From IMG/VR virus record IMGVR_UViG_3300024520_000428, positions 1 through 26,359 of that record: 26,359 nt of DNA; one strand, given 5' to 3'. A program made the translations under genes and the position numbers. The notes under the pieces were generated by a model. That model made no database searches, had not been told where the DNA came from, and saw nothing but the letters and a program-made list of their open reading frames with translations. This document shows, piece by piece, positions 16,438 through 23,138 of this stretch (position 1 is its first letter; each line of letters opens with the position of its first letter). Source of the DNA: a virus.

Positions 16438-18209
16438 AATATCGACCCTCCGGGTTGAGGCGGTGCGCCTGGAATACCTGAAGGTAATTGTGGTTGTCCT
16501 GGTTGCTGTGGTTCTTCTGCTAAAAATACCTGTTCAGAGTCTAATACTTTGCTCAATTTAGTTGCTTTCTCAGTTAAATACTTCCAATTAGGATTTACAG
16601 GAACACCGCTATTAACAAGATTGTTTAACCATGTAATATGGTTCTTTATGCTAACGTCATCACCTAAGTAACTTCTTTGTAGTGCAGTGTCAACCTTTGC
16701 TGCGTAGTCACCAAGTAATTGATTTTTATGTATCTCTATTACTTCCTGCTTGTTCTCCTGTGGAATGATTAACGGGTGAGTATTCGCCACAAACTGACCA
16801 ATTCCATTCATTATTTTCTCACCAACTCTTGTAAGATCCATTGAATATTGTTCTAAAATGTCTGCGTCCTGATTGGCTCCGAGATCATCAATTATCTTTG
16901 CTGCTGTCGCTGTTTTATTAGACGGGCCACCCTGTGACGGGTTACGATTAAGATCCGGCTCTGTCGTTGTTCTTTGATGATTTTCCAATACGATAGCGTG
17001 AGCCTGTGCAACTTCACTGCCTGCGGTGTCTTGTGGTTGCGATTGGTATAATACATTGTTTAAATTGACATCTTTTGCAACATTTACCGGGATTCTACCA
17101 TTAAAAGGAGTCCTATCAAACGAATCAGGATCAATAGCATTTGAATTATAAAAGATTCTCCTATCCATAGACTGTATAGCATTTTCAACAGACATTCCAT
17201 GCAATAGGTTGAGCGTGTTTTCATTCTGTATGCTGTAACTTGCAGGAGTATCACCCCAGAAGTATTCTATTCTATGCTCGCATGCCAAGACTGTGTGTTG
17301 TTTCATCCCCATATCATACGGATTATCCTGAAATGAAACTATGATATCTCCGACCATTTCAAAATTATAATATGTCGCATCGTCAGTATTATCTGTAATA
17401 AAAATCTGTGCCTGCCCTCTTGTAACATCCATAGGGATATAACGACCATAATCTTTCATCGACTCCCGGCCCTGTGCGTCTACATATTGTTTATCCTGGA
17501 AGAAATGTTTTTGCTTAATACTCTTAATTACCTTTTCAACATTTTCTTTTATATATTTCTCTGGATTGGCTTTATATCTGGCTTCAAGCTCTGACATTTT
17601 CCAGCGCTCAATATGCCAGTTTATATCTGATTCCTCAGCGCTTATAATATCCGGATTCTGGCCGTAGTTTCTCACATCTATATCATAGGTTCTGATCAGA
17701 TCGTCACGTTTTACTATACCGTATTCTCTTTTAACATTGCCAAGAGCGTCAATTGTGGTTTTATATCCCTCTTCGCTCACATTGTCATATTCAGTATAGG
17801 CAACACCAGTGCCCCACCGAATCATTTTATTAATGTTAGGGATTAAAAAGCTGTGTCTAAACTTGGTTAATTGGTTGTTTCTCTCTACCGCCTGTTGCAT
17901 AGCCTCTGCACTTGCTGCGGGAGTCATGCCGATAGGTGACATTGTAAAGACAGGATCTTGTCTGTAATTGGAGGTAAACAGAGCCCTTTTACTTAACATA
18001 ATTTGTTTAACTAAAGCGTAGCACAGTTGCCCCTGATACGAATTGCCCGAATCACCAGGAACTTCCATATTCCAAGATGAATCAAGACGCTCAATGTGTT
18101 GTAATAGAAACTTCTTACACTTTGAGCGTTCATAAGCAACTTTTCTGTCAGTAATATACTGAGAGATTAGCTTTTCATGTTTTTTAAAGCCTTTAATTAA
18201 ATCAATCAT
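16434..18209 (-). CDS. Portal protein
   Basis: The 591-residue length fits podoviral portals. The N-terminal helical part has E-R-S-K-C-K-K-F and W-N-M-E-V-P-G-D. Then follow L-V-K-Q-I-M-L-S-K-R-A-L-F (about 66-78), G-T-G-V-A-Y-T-E-Y near 133-141 (a common portal pattern of G-x-G-x-x-x-x-x-Y), and an H-R-I-E-Y-F-W-G strand near 308-315. A long helix follows with S-V-E-N-A-I-Q-S-M-D-R-R, as in portal stem regions. The C-terminal 35 residues are Pro/Gln/Gly-rich. It is in the expected place after the terminase and before the scaffold and capsid genes. The start overlaps the stop of the secreted protein upstream by one base. Confidence 0.75.
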   Translation of the reverse strand: MIDLIKGFKKHEKLISQYITDRKVAYERSKCKKFLLQHIERLDSSWNMEVPGDSGNSYQGQLCYALVKQIMLSKRALFTSNYRQDPVFTMSPIGMTPAASAEAMQQAVERNNQLTKFRHSFLIPNINKMIRWGTGVAYTEYDNVSEEGYKTTIDALGNVKREYGIVKRDDLIRTYDIDVRNYGQNPDIISAEESDINWHIERWKMSELEARYKANPEKYIKENVEKVIKSIKQKHFFQDKQYVDAQGRESMKDYGRYIPMDVTRGQAQIFITDNTDDATYYNFEMVGDIIVSFQDNPYDMGMKQHTVLACEHRIEYFWGDTPASYSIQNENTLNLLHGMSVENAIQSMDRRIFYNSNAIDPDSFDRTPFNGRIPVNVAKDVNLNNVLYQSQPQDTAGSEVAQAHAIVLENHQRTTTEPDLNRNPSQGGPSNKTATAAKIIDDLGANQDADILEQYSMDLTRVGEKIMNGIGQFVANTHPLIIPQENKQEVIEIHKNQLLGDYAAKVDTALQRSYLGDDVSIKNHITWLNNLVNSGVPVNPNWKYLTEKATKLSKVLDSEQVFLAEEPQQPGQPQLPSGIPGAPPQPGGSIL

Positions 18210-18784
18210 TATCTTTTAGGCCGTCTCCGTTGTACAAATAGCATCCTGATATCTAAAAAGCTGCTCTTATCATTGTTTGCAATTCCTTTGACCCATCCAC
18301 GATACAATACATCATAGTTAGGTGCAAAATTACAAGTTTGGTAAGCGTATCCGGTTACGTTCAATGTATCGGTTAATTTCTTCACATTGGTATACGAGTC
18401 ATCTCCATCTATTTCAACAAAATTACTATCGGCTTTAGTATATGAACTATCCAAACGGCTGAGAGTATCACACAGATACTTAATAGGGTTCCAAGCTGTA
18501 TCATTGCTTCCTGCTGAATCCTTGGTAAAATGGCCTGTCTGTATTCCCCATATAAATTCTGTACTATCTGCACTAAAACCAGCGCTTGAAGTATCATTTA
18601 CATAAACGTCAATTCTTAAATTCTCATAGCCTGACAGGTTAAACACTTCAGTATATTTCATTGAATCGGCTTTAAATCCTGTTATAGTATCCAGAAACTC
18701 AGTACCAGTAGACCAAGTTGTCTTCATTGGATTTCTGCCAAAACAAAAAGATACTAACAATAATACAAACATTAACTTTTTCAT
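18209..18784 (-). CDS. Secreted protein between terminase and portal
   Basis: The product has 191 residues with a signal peptide (MKKLMFVLLLVSFCFG, cleavage likely after G16; the Cys is not in a good lipobox). The mature chain is beta-rich with many Asp, Ser, Thr and Tyr (YENLRIDVYVND, about 53-64; FIWGIQTGHF) and ends in RRRPKR. The fold impression, a strand sandwich with an N-L-R-I-D-V segment, fits a decoration-type protein. It lies inside the packaging operon and overlaps both neighbours by 1-4 nt. What a secreted protein does here is unknown. Confidence 0.5.
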   Translation of the reverse strand: MKKLMFVLLLVSFCFGRNPMKTTWSTGTEFLDTITGFKADSMKYTEVFNLSGYENLRIDVYVNDTSSAGFSADSTEFIWGIQTGHFTKDSAGSNDTAWNPIKYLCDTLSRLDSSYTKADSNFVEIDGDDSYTNVKKLTDTLNVTGYAYQTCNFAPNYDVLYRGWVKGIANNDKSSFLDIRMLFVQRRRPKR

Positions 18785-19026
18785 TTCTTTACCCTCTTTT
18801 TGAAAATAAAAGCGTAAGCTGTTACAGCGCTTACAAACTCTATATTGTATTGAACCTCAGCCGCTAATATGTAATCAAGCGTTGTTTGTGCGTCCTTTGT
18901 TCCTTTTTCCTCTATTAATACAGTTATGTATCGTGCATTCTCTGCTATTATTTCGTATTTAATATCTTTAAACTCTTCAGCAAAAGACATTGATATAATT
19001 ATTAATAGTGCTAACAAAACTTTCAT
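18781..19026 (-). CDS. Small secreted protein after large terminase
   Basis: The 81-residue product has a clear Sec signal (MKVLLALLIIISMSFA, cleavage likely after A16). The mature part of about 65 residues has a short acidic start, strands ARYITVLIEEK and AAEVQYNIEFVSAVTAYAFIF, and ends in KKRVKK. Another reading of the C-terminal hydrophobic stretch is a second membrane segment. It starts 3 nt after the TerL stop and overlaps the next gene by 4 nt. No family recognised. Confidence 0.5.
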   Translation of the reverse strand: MKVLLALLIIISMSFAEEFKDIKYEIIAENARYITVLIEEKGTKDAQTTLDYILAAEVQYNIEFVSAVTAYAFIFKKRVKK

Positions 19027-19028
19027 AA

Positions 19029-20495
19029 CTACCTCATACTTATTGTTGATTTTTTCCCCATGAAAGCGGCTCTCATATCTGTTACCGCGTCACTCTGAGG
19101 CTTTTTATATTTAGATTCTTTTTTCTTATATTTATGTGCGTGTTGTTGCTCTGTTGCCATTGCAATCCTAACCGCATCCATTGGGTCTTTGCGCTTTTCA
19201 TCTTCACGCTCTTTGCCGTCTCTATCAAAGCGGTGGAATTTAAAAGCGTCTATAACATTGTGACAGTGTGGAGACACATATAGTCTTGGCTCGTTAAATG
19301 CTGTGATAGGCAATGATGTATCATAAGTGAGTAATTCTTTTATTCTTTCCCGCTGTGAATCAATCATGTATTCAGGTGGACACTCAAAACTTAACCCACC
19401 ATTGGCAGGATCAGCCATTTCTATTATTATTCCTCTTGTGTTGCTGGTTGTTGAACCTGTGCCAGCTCCTTTTGCAAACCTCGTGTCAATACCCCTCGCT
19501 GTGAGTCTAATAGCAGGAATCGTCTTGCTGATTGTATTGTCCAAGAGTTTATATAACGTGGCTCTTTGTTTGAGGGTGAGCGCACACTTTTTTTCTTTTC
19601 GCAATTCCCAGTAGTATTTTCCGTTAAAGTCATTACTGTCAGTCCTTGGATATTCATTGTAGAAATAATAATTAAATGTACCGTCTCCCCTTGGTTCTCT
19701 GCCAAGCCATACACAAAATGGATAGTAAACAGTGTGAGGATCTTGTCCCATGAAGAAATTGGCAACAGGTTCTATTCTGTTAAGATCAACGTCACGAATA
19801 TGGACATCAGGATCAAACATCGGATATACTATACCGCCTGTTTTCCTTGGTTGGCCTAACCATATATGGTTGTATTCGTCTTCATCTTCTCGTCTGCACT
19901 TCTCTGCTTTTCTTTTTATATCTTCAGGGCACCAAGGATTGTCTAAGTAAGTCAAATAAATATGCGCAACATCGGGATCATTACTCTCTACAAACTTTTT
20001 ATATACAAAATCGTCAGCGTATTCAGGATTAAACTCTATCCAAAACTCAGGCTCTCTATCCATCTCAGGGGTTTTTCTTATTGTTGGATCTAAATATTTC
20101 CAAGATTCTGCCGACAAGTTATGCCCTTCAAATATCCAGCATATCATTGTTCCCTGTAAACCCTTCACTTCCGTTTCGTTGTCATGAAGATGTTTATATA
20201 TTAATCTACTACCATTAGGCGTATAGTCTATTGAGTTATTTGTTACATGGAATAAATGTTCTATGCCGTGAAACTTAATACGCTCTTTCAACAAGGCGTG
20301 TACCGAATCAGCTATAGTAGTTTTAAATTCTCTACACACAGCGACTTTTATACAAGCTTGAATCATTCTACATAAACACATATCAGCATAAGCATATGAC
20401 TTCTGGCCAGCACGCCCACCCTCAGCAATTAAATACATTTTTATCTGTTCAAATAACCACATCATTTTATCTGATATTTGAGGCTTCAGAATCAT
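19029..20495 (-). CDS. terL: Terminase large subunit (TerL)
   Basis: The product has 488 residues. It has a Walker A-like GGRAGQKS at residues 26-33 (usual form GGRGSGKS) and a Walker B-like MICWIFEGHN at 117-126, where Phe122 precedes Glu123 in place of the normal acidic residue. The coupling region FWIEFNPEYADDFVYKKF is at 151-168, followed by TYLDNPWCPEDI. Nuclease motifs are G-Q-D-P-H-T (250-255), R-G-I-D-T-R-F (334-340) and D-P-M-D-A-V (437-442), which fit the Terminase_3 and Terminase_3C families. The ATPase motifs are slightly unusual, but Lys32, Ser33 and Glu123 remain. It overlaps TerS by 4 nt (ATGA). Confidence 0.9.
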   Translation of the reverse strand: MILKPQISDKMMWLFEQIKMYLIAEGGRAGQKSYAYADMCLCRMIQACIKVAVCREFKTTIADSVHALLKERIKFHGIEHLFHVTNNSIDYTPNGSRLIYKHLHDNETEVKGLQGTMICWIFEGHNLSAESWKYLDPTIRKTPEMDREPEFWIEFNPEYADDFVYKKFVESNDPDVAHIYLTYLDNPWCPEDIKRKAEKCRREDEDEYNHIWLGQPRKTGGIVYPMFDPDVHIRDVDLNRIEPVANFFMGQDPHTVYYPFCVWLGREPRGDGTFNYYFYNEYPRTDSNDFNGKYYWELRKEKKCALTLKQRATLYKLLDNTISKTIPAIRLTARGIDTRFAKGAGTGSTTSNTRGIIIEMADPANGGLSFECPPEYMIDSQRERIKELLTYDTSLPITAFNEPRLYVSPHCHNVIDAFKFHRFDRDGKEREDEKRKDPMDAVRIAMATEQQHAHKYKKKESKYKKPQSDAVTDMRAAFMGKKSTISMR

Positions 20496-20941
20496 TTTTT
20501 AACGTCTCCTTTTCCTACAACCTCAATTTCTATTTTGGTTACAACATCCAAACTGCCAGTGTGTTCAATCTTGTCGCCATACTTCTTAGGCTTCAGCTTT
20601 GAAGCAATCCATTTACGTGTTTCTATTCTCAACCTTGATCTATTTATATGTTCAGCGTTTAGCTTCTCGTAGTCATCCTCTCCAACCTTATCAAGCATAA
20701 AATCATTTGTCGAATCATCAGCAATACTCAGCATTTCGTCTGCTAAATAATCAGCCTGTTCGTCTTTCGCGCGTGTGTATTGCTGCAACAACTCTTCATC
20801 TGTATTTAATCTAGAGTATATAGTTCTGAAAGGAATATCTAAACCTACACAAATCTTTTGTAGTGATTTACTACTTGTGGCTATCTCGCTAAAGATAGAA
20901 TCATATGTTTCTTGGGGAATTTCTTTTAATGGTCTTGCCAT
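20492..20941 (-). CDS. terS: Terminase small subunit (TerS)
   Basis: The product has 149 residues from the ATG at 20941; a GTG two codons upstream is possible but not needed. The N-terminal helix-turn-helix (about residues 20-45, LQKICVGLDIPFRTIYSRL) would bind the packaging site. The C-terminal part has the conserved R-x-R-I-E-T-R-K-W-I-A-S-K-L-K-P-K-K-Y-G segment of small terminases. It overlaps TerL by 4 nt. No SD sequence precedes the start. The promoter at 20948-20976 predicts transcription to begin at the ATG itself, so the mRNA may be leaderless. Confidence 0.85.
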   Translation of the reverse strand: MARPLKEIPQETYDSIFSEIATSSKSLQKICVGLDIPFRTIYSRLNTDEELLQQYTRAKDEQADYLADEMLSIADDSTNDFMLDKVGEDDYEKLNAEHINRSRLRIETRKWIASKLKPKKYGDKIEHTGSLDVVTKIEIEVVGKGDVKK

Positions 20942-20947
20942 ACCCAC

Positions 20948-20976
20948 AATATAATCAATGTAAAATCAGAATGTGG
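20948..20976 (-). promoter_or_regulatory. Promoter of terS and the late block
   Basis: On the minus strand there is a -10 TATATT (20948-20953), a 17-bp spacer and a weak -35 CCACAT (20971-20976). The 18-bp sequence AATATAATCAATGTAAAA (plus strand, 20948-20965) also occurs at 25308-25325 before the other leftward operon. Six bases separate the -10 from the predicted start at 20941, which is the A of the terS ATG. The -35 overlaps a DnaA box. Confidence 0.55.
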
Positions 20977-21024
20977 ATAAAATGTTAATTAGTTGTTAAT
21001 AAAATGTGGATAACTTGTGGATAC
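20972..21024. other. DnaA-box cluster, possible replication origin
   Basis: Three DnaA-box sequences in the same direction lie within 53 bp: TGTGGATAA at 20972-20980, TGTGGATAA at 21005-21013 (both fit the consensus TTATCCACA on the minus strand) and TGTGGATAC at 21016-21024. Between them is AT-rich DNA with a 9-bp direct repeat ATAAAATGT (20977-20985 and 20999-21007) and two GTTAAT copies. This would suit DnaA-assisted initiation. Two boxes overlap the 3' end of the 53-codon ORF, so coding constraint may explain part of the sequence. Confidence 0.45.
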
Positions 21025-21157
21025 TATCCATAAACGTGTTTAATTCTGTAGCCTTTAATACTTTTCCTGTTGGTTTTGGCTCTGGTCTTGTGACATCTAC
21101 AACTATAAATAGTGTTATAGATATTATGTAAATTGATAGTAAGTATATTTTAATCAT
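20996..21157 (-). CDS. Small membrane protein, 53 residues
   Basis: Translation gives one N-terminal hydrophobic segment (about residues 3-20, KIYLLSIYIISITLFIVV) and a polar tail with PEPKP and a C-terminal MDSIHKLSTFY. The ATG at 21157 has a good SD (AAAGGAAAGA just before it). The SD directly follows a terminator hairpin, so expression would need read-through. I do not recognise the protein; it could be a signal-anchored phage peptide. Its 3' end coincides with two DnaA-box sequences. Confidence 0.5.
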   Translation of the reverse strand: MIKIYLLSIYIISITLFIVVDVTRPEPKPTGKVLKATELNTFMDSIHKLSTFY

Positions 21158-21165
21158 TCTTTCCT

Positions 21166-21266
21166 TTAAAAAGGCTCTCCCCGAATAAAGGAGAACCTCT
21201 CTCTATTATCTATACTTCTTTAGTTAATTAGTGCATGTTTTTTTATAGTAGGAACATGCAAACCTG
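21166..21266 (-). ncRNA. Predicted short leader RNA or sRNA (about 100 nt)
   Basis: A promoter (21273-21301) and an intrinsic terminator (21168-21198) on the same strand bracket about 100 nt with no ORF. The RNA would start near 21266. Its 5' part forms an 8-bp hairpin, TGCATGTT pairing with AACATGCA (arms 21232-21239 and 21253-21260, 13-nt loop). The arrangement ahead of the late genes could be a terminated leader under antitermination control, or a stand-alone sRNA. This is prediction only. Confidence 0.35.
21168..21198 (-). terminator. Intrinsic terminator ahead of late block
   Basis: On the minus strand, AGGTTCTCC (21190-21198) pairs with GGAGAGCCT (21172-21180) over 9 bp including one G-U pair, with a 9-nt loop. 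The stem is followed by TTTTT. It would stop leftward transcription from the early block or from the promoter at 21273-21301 before the late genes. Confidence 0.65.
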
Positions 21267-21272
21267 TGCATT

Positions 21273-21301
21273 ATAATAGTTTTAATTGATGGATCTATCA
21301 A
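21273..21301 (-). promoter_or_regulatory. Leftward sigma70-like promoter with palindrome
   Basis: On the minus strand there is TTGATA (21296-21301), a 17-bp spacer and TATTAT (21273-21278), each 5 of 6 to consensus. The 16-bp near-palindrome TTGATGGATCTATCAA (21286-21301) overlaps the -35 and could be an operator. It lies just after the stop of the P-loop gene. Confidence 0.5.
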
Positions 21302-21310
21302 CCAGTGAAA

Positions 21311-21751
21311 TTAATCTACAATTGGGATTTGAAAAAACTTTGAATACTGATTCATTGCTTCTGTGACCATACGAAACGAGTCAATAGGATGCTGGTAATT
21401 TTCACACATATCAGAATTACAATACAAATCTCTTAACCAACTTTTACCACCTCTACGACCGCCACCACAAAATATAACTTGGTTGGTTTGCTTCTCCGGG
21501 TTATCCTTCCCCCATTGATCGAGGTCAGCAGATTCAAGCTTTTTAAGTTCTTCCACATCTACAGCGTGACTCTTTTTAGCATAATCAAGAATTTTCTCTC
21601 TGTGCTCCACCAATTTTTTGCTGCGCTCAACCGCATTCATTCGTTGTTTAACGTCAGCCTTAAACCTCTCCTCCAGCTTCACCCTTTCCTCATTGTGTAC
21701 TTCTTTTACAAGTCTTTGACAGTCTGATTCTGTTAGTTTCTTCTTAGCCAT
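21311..21751 (-). CDS. P-loop protein, truncated-looking
   Basis: The product has 146 residues from the ATG at 21751, which has AAAGG 8 nt upstream; longer in-frame readings run through the tRNA-like pieces and are not credible. Residues 1-80 form a Lys/Glu-rich helix, probably coiled coil. Residues 96-104, GGGRRGGKS, are a good Walker A with Lys103 and Ser104, after a hydrophobic strand (QVIFC). Only 42 residues follow and no Walker B is present. It could be a fragment of a terminase-like or other ATPase, or a stand-alone nucleotide-binding adaptor. The real TerL is encoded separately at 19029-20495. Confidence 0.55.
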   Translation of the reverse strand: MAKKKLTESDCQRLVKEVHNEERVKLEERFKADVKQRMNAVERSKKLVEHREKILDYAKKSHAVDVEELKKLESADLDQWGKDNPEKQTNQVIFCGGGRRGGKSWLRDLYCNSDMCENYQHPIDSFRMVTEAMNQYSKFFQIPIVD

Positions 21752-21792
21752 AAACAGCCTTTCGTTTATATTTAAAATTATTATTTTCGACA

Positions 21793-21841
21793 GGATGCCG
21801 ACCAGCGACACCCCCGGCTCTACCAACTGGCCTACAAGCAT
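21793..21841 (-). other. tRNA 5'-half-like sequence (D arm plus hairpin)
   Basis: Minus strand: ATGCTTG (acceptor-like), then TAGGCCAGTTGGTAGAGCC (21816-21834), a D arm with the normal A-box pattern, then an 8-bp hairpin (21793-21813, GGGTGTCG and CGGCATCC, 5-nt loop). No T arm follows. The acceptor-like ATGCTTG pairs at 6 of 7 positions with CAAGTAA after the T arm located upstream at 21874-21890. Confidence 0.4.
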
Positions 21842-21865
21842 AGTAGCACCTTTTATACATTGCTC

Positions 21866-21942
21866 CTTACTTGGAGGGACTCGAACCCCCGACATTTTTA
21901 TGATACTTGGGAAGTGCACTGCCTGTTGTGCTATACAAATTG
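21866..21942 (-). tRNA. Degenerate tRNA-like sequence (D arm and T arm)
   Basis: Minus strand: D arm TAGCACAACAGGCAGTGCA (21915-21933) with a perfect 4-bp stem GCAC/GTGC, and T arm GGGGG-TTCGAGT-CCCTC (21874-21890). The distance between them is near normal (25 nt). However, no stable anticodon stem forms, the acceptor pairs at only 5 of 7 positions, and four bases instead of two separate acceptor and D arm. No CCA is encoded. It is a decayed tRNA, or part of a permuted one. Confidence 0.35.
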
Positions 21943-21951
21943 TTTTACCAA

Positions 21952-21975
21952 TTCTTAAACCGGACTCGAACCGAT
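21952..21975 (-). other. Isolated tRNA T arm
   Basis: Minus strand: ATCGG-TTCGAGT-CCGGT (21959-21975) is a fully paired T arm with the standard B-box GGTTCGAGTCC, followed by TTAAGAA. No matching acceptor strand, D arm or anticodon arm was found upstream, where the zinc-ribbon gene ends at 21996. Confidence 0.4.
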
Positions 21976-21995
21976 ATCGCTTCCCCTTTTTTGTT

Positions 21996-22523
21996 TTATA
22001 CTGTTTCCTCTACTAAACACTCGCAACCATGATCAAACAGGCTATACATTGCTCGATTGCACGTTTGCATTTTTCTTTTTTTTATTTGTAATGCACACAA
22101 TCCAGCATAACAACACTTTCTTATTACTTCTTTCTTTTCTGTCTCAACCGGAGCTTTTCCATTCTCTGTCATCTGCTTAATAGCTTTTATGTCATCCAGG
22201 CTAAGCTTATACACCCTGCTCTCAAGGGTAGCGCCTTTTTGATTTAAAGCCTCTTGTTCCTTCTCTAACTTCTCAACCCTAAAAGCCATTTCCTTTAATG
22301 CTGATAGTGTTTCATTGTCAGCCACAATCATTTCTTTGATATCCTCATGTATCTTATTACCCTTCTCCAACTTCTCAATGCGTTCTAATAATGGAGTTTT
22401 TAGTTTGTCTATAATGCTTCTATTTATGCCGCAAGCATTGCAAAGTACTGCTGTCCCTGGCTTTGTTGCACACGCTGGGCACTCCACAAATTCCATTCTA
22501 TCAACTCTTTCATGTATATTCAT
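21996..22523 (-). CDS. Zinc-ribbon coiled-coil protein
   Basis: The product has 175 residues. An N-terminal zinc ribbon is formed by C15-P-A-C18 and C28-N-A-C31. A long coiled coil runs from about 40 to 110 (LLERIEKLEKG, FRVEKLEKEQEALNQKG). The C-terminal 40 residues hold a second cysteine group (K-C-C, G-L-C, T-C, G-C-E-C). The role is unknown; such proteins often bind nucleic acid or other proteins. Its ATG overlaps the stop of the 57-residue gene (ATGA). Confidence 0.6.
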   Translation of the reverse strand: MNIHERVDRMEFVECPACATKPGTAVLCNACGINRSIIDKLKTPLLERIEKLEKGNKIHEDIKEMIVADNETLSALKEMAFRVEKLEKEQEALNQKGATLESRVYKLSLDDIKAIKQMTENGKAPVETEKKEVIRKCCYAGLCALQIKKRKMQTCNRAMYSLFDHGCECLVEETV

Positions 22524-22693
22524 TTTATCACCTTCCCCTTTGAATCCACTTTCTTACCGTTTATCCGAACATTTTTACTATATAATGGGTTGTGACCGCT
22601 TAAAGACTCATCCCATTTTCTAAAGATCTTCTTTGCGTCTTCCTTACACTGGCCGCTTTTTATCTTCCTTGTATTCTCTCCGTGAAAATGCAT
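22520..22693 (-). CDS. Small basic protein, 57 residues
   Basis: From the ATG at 22693 the product is Lys-rich (MHFHGENTRKIKSGQCKEDA at the start, VRINGKKVDSKGKVIK at the end) with a central IFRKWDESLSGHNPLY. An AGAGGG site precedes the start, and the stop overlaps the next ATG (ATGA), which supports it as a real gene. No family recognised; the basic charge would allow nucleic-acid binding. Confidence 0.6.
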   Translation of the reverse strand: MHFHGENTRKIKSGQCKEDAKKIFRKWDESLSGHNPLYSKNVRINGKKVDSKGKVIK

Positions 22694-22702
22694 AAAGCCC
22701 TC

Positions 22703-22945
22703 TTATGATTGAGTGTCTACTATTTTACTAATTTCTTTCAATGTCGCTTGCTTCCGGTCTTCTAACATCTGATTCCACTGCTCATGTAATACCTTGCTGC
22801 ACTGTCCTATCAATTTATGCTTGATTTGGTCAGCTTTAACCGTTCCCATACACTCAGGGCAGATTATAAATAATATATGGCCGGATGGTGATTCGCTGTG
22901 TATTAAAGCTGGTACTACATGAGGACAACAGTTTTTAATTTTCAT
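22703..22945 (-). CDS. Small Cys-rich protein, 80 residues
   Basis: The ATG at 22945 is preferred because AAGGAAGAAA precedes it; an upstream TTG is in frame but has no site. Cysteines are at 6, 7, 29, 32 and 49, with C29-P-E-C32 as a knuckle, followed by a C-terminal helix (LHEQWNQMLEDRKQATLKEI). It probably binds zinc. It overlaps the upstream gene by 11 nt. Function unknown. Confidence 0.6.
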   Translation of the reverse strand: MKIKNCCPHVVPALIHSESPSGHILFIICPECMGTVKADQIKHKLIGQCSKVLHEQWNQMLEDRKQATLKEISKIVDTQS

Positions 22946-23138
22946 TTTCTTCCTTTGATTTTGCAAGGTGAGTTATCCCCGGCCCCGCCTTTGGTAAATA
23001 CTTTGATAATCTATATAACAAGTACCATGTATTAAAACAATCTGAGTCGTGATAGTGACAAAAATATTGGTTATCAGATTCTATATGGATACACATCTTC
23101 CCTTCTAAATCCTTACCACATACTTTACATTGTTTCAT
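22935..23138 (-). CDS. Small zinc-finger-like protein, 67 residues
   Basis: From the ATG at 23138 the product has C4-K-V-C7, C16, then C27-H-Y-H-D-S-D-C34, a pattern fit to bind one or two zinc ions. The helix NTWYLLYRLSKYL follows. The stop of the upstream lipoprotein and this ATG share one base (TAATG), which decides the start over an in-frame GTG three codons upstream. Function unknown. Confidence 0.6.
   Translation of the reverse strand: MKQCKVCGKDLEGKMCIHIESDNQYFCHYHDSDCFNTWYLLYRLSKYLPKAGPGITHLAKSKEENEN

Noticed and set aside
21232-21260. 8-bp inverted repeat as a terminator
   Set aside because: No U-run follows on either strand, so it is listed only as a hairpin in the leader RNA.
21752-21919. 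N-terminal extension of the P-loop protein
   Set aside because: The extension translates the tRNA-like D and T arms; the ATG at 21751 has its own SD and a Lys-rich natural start.
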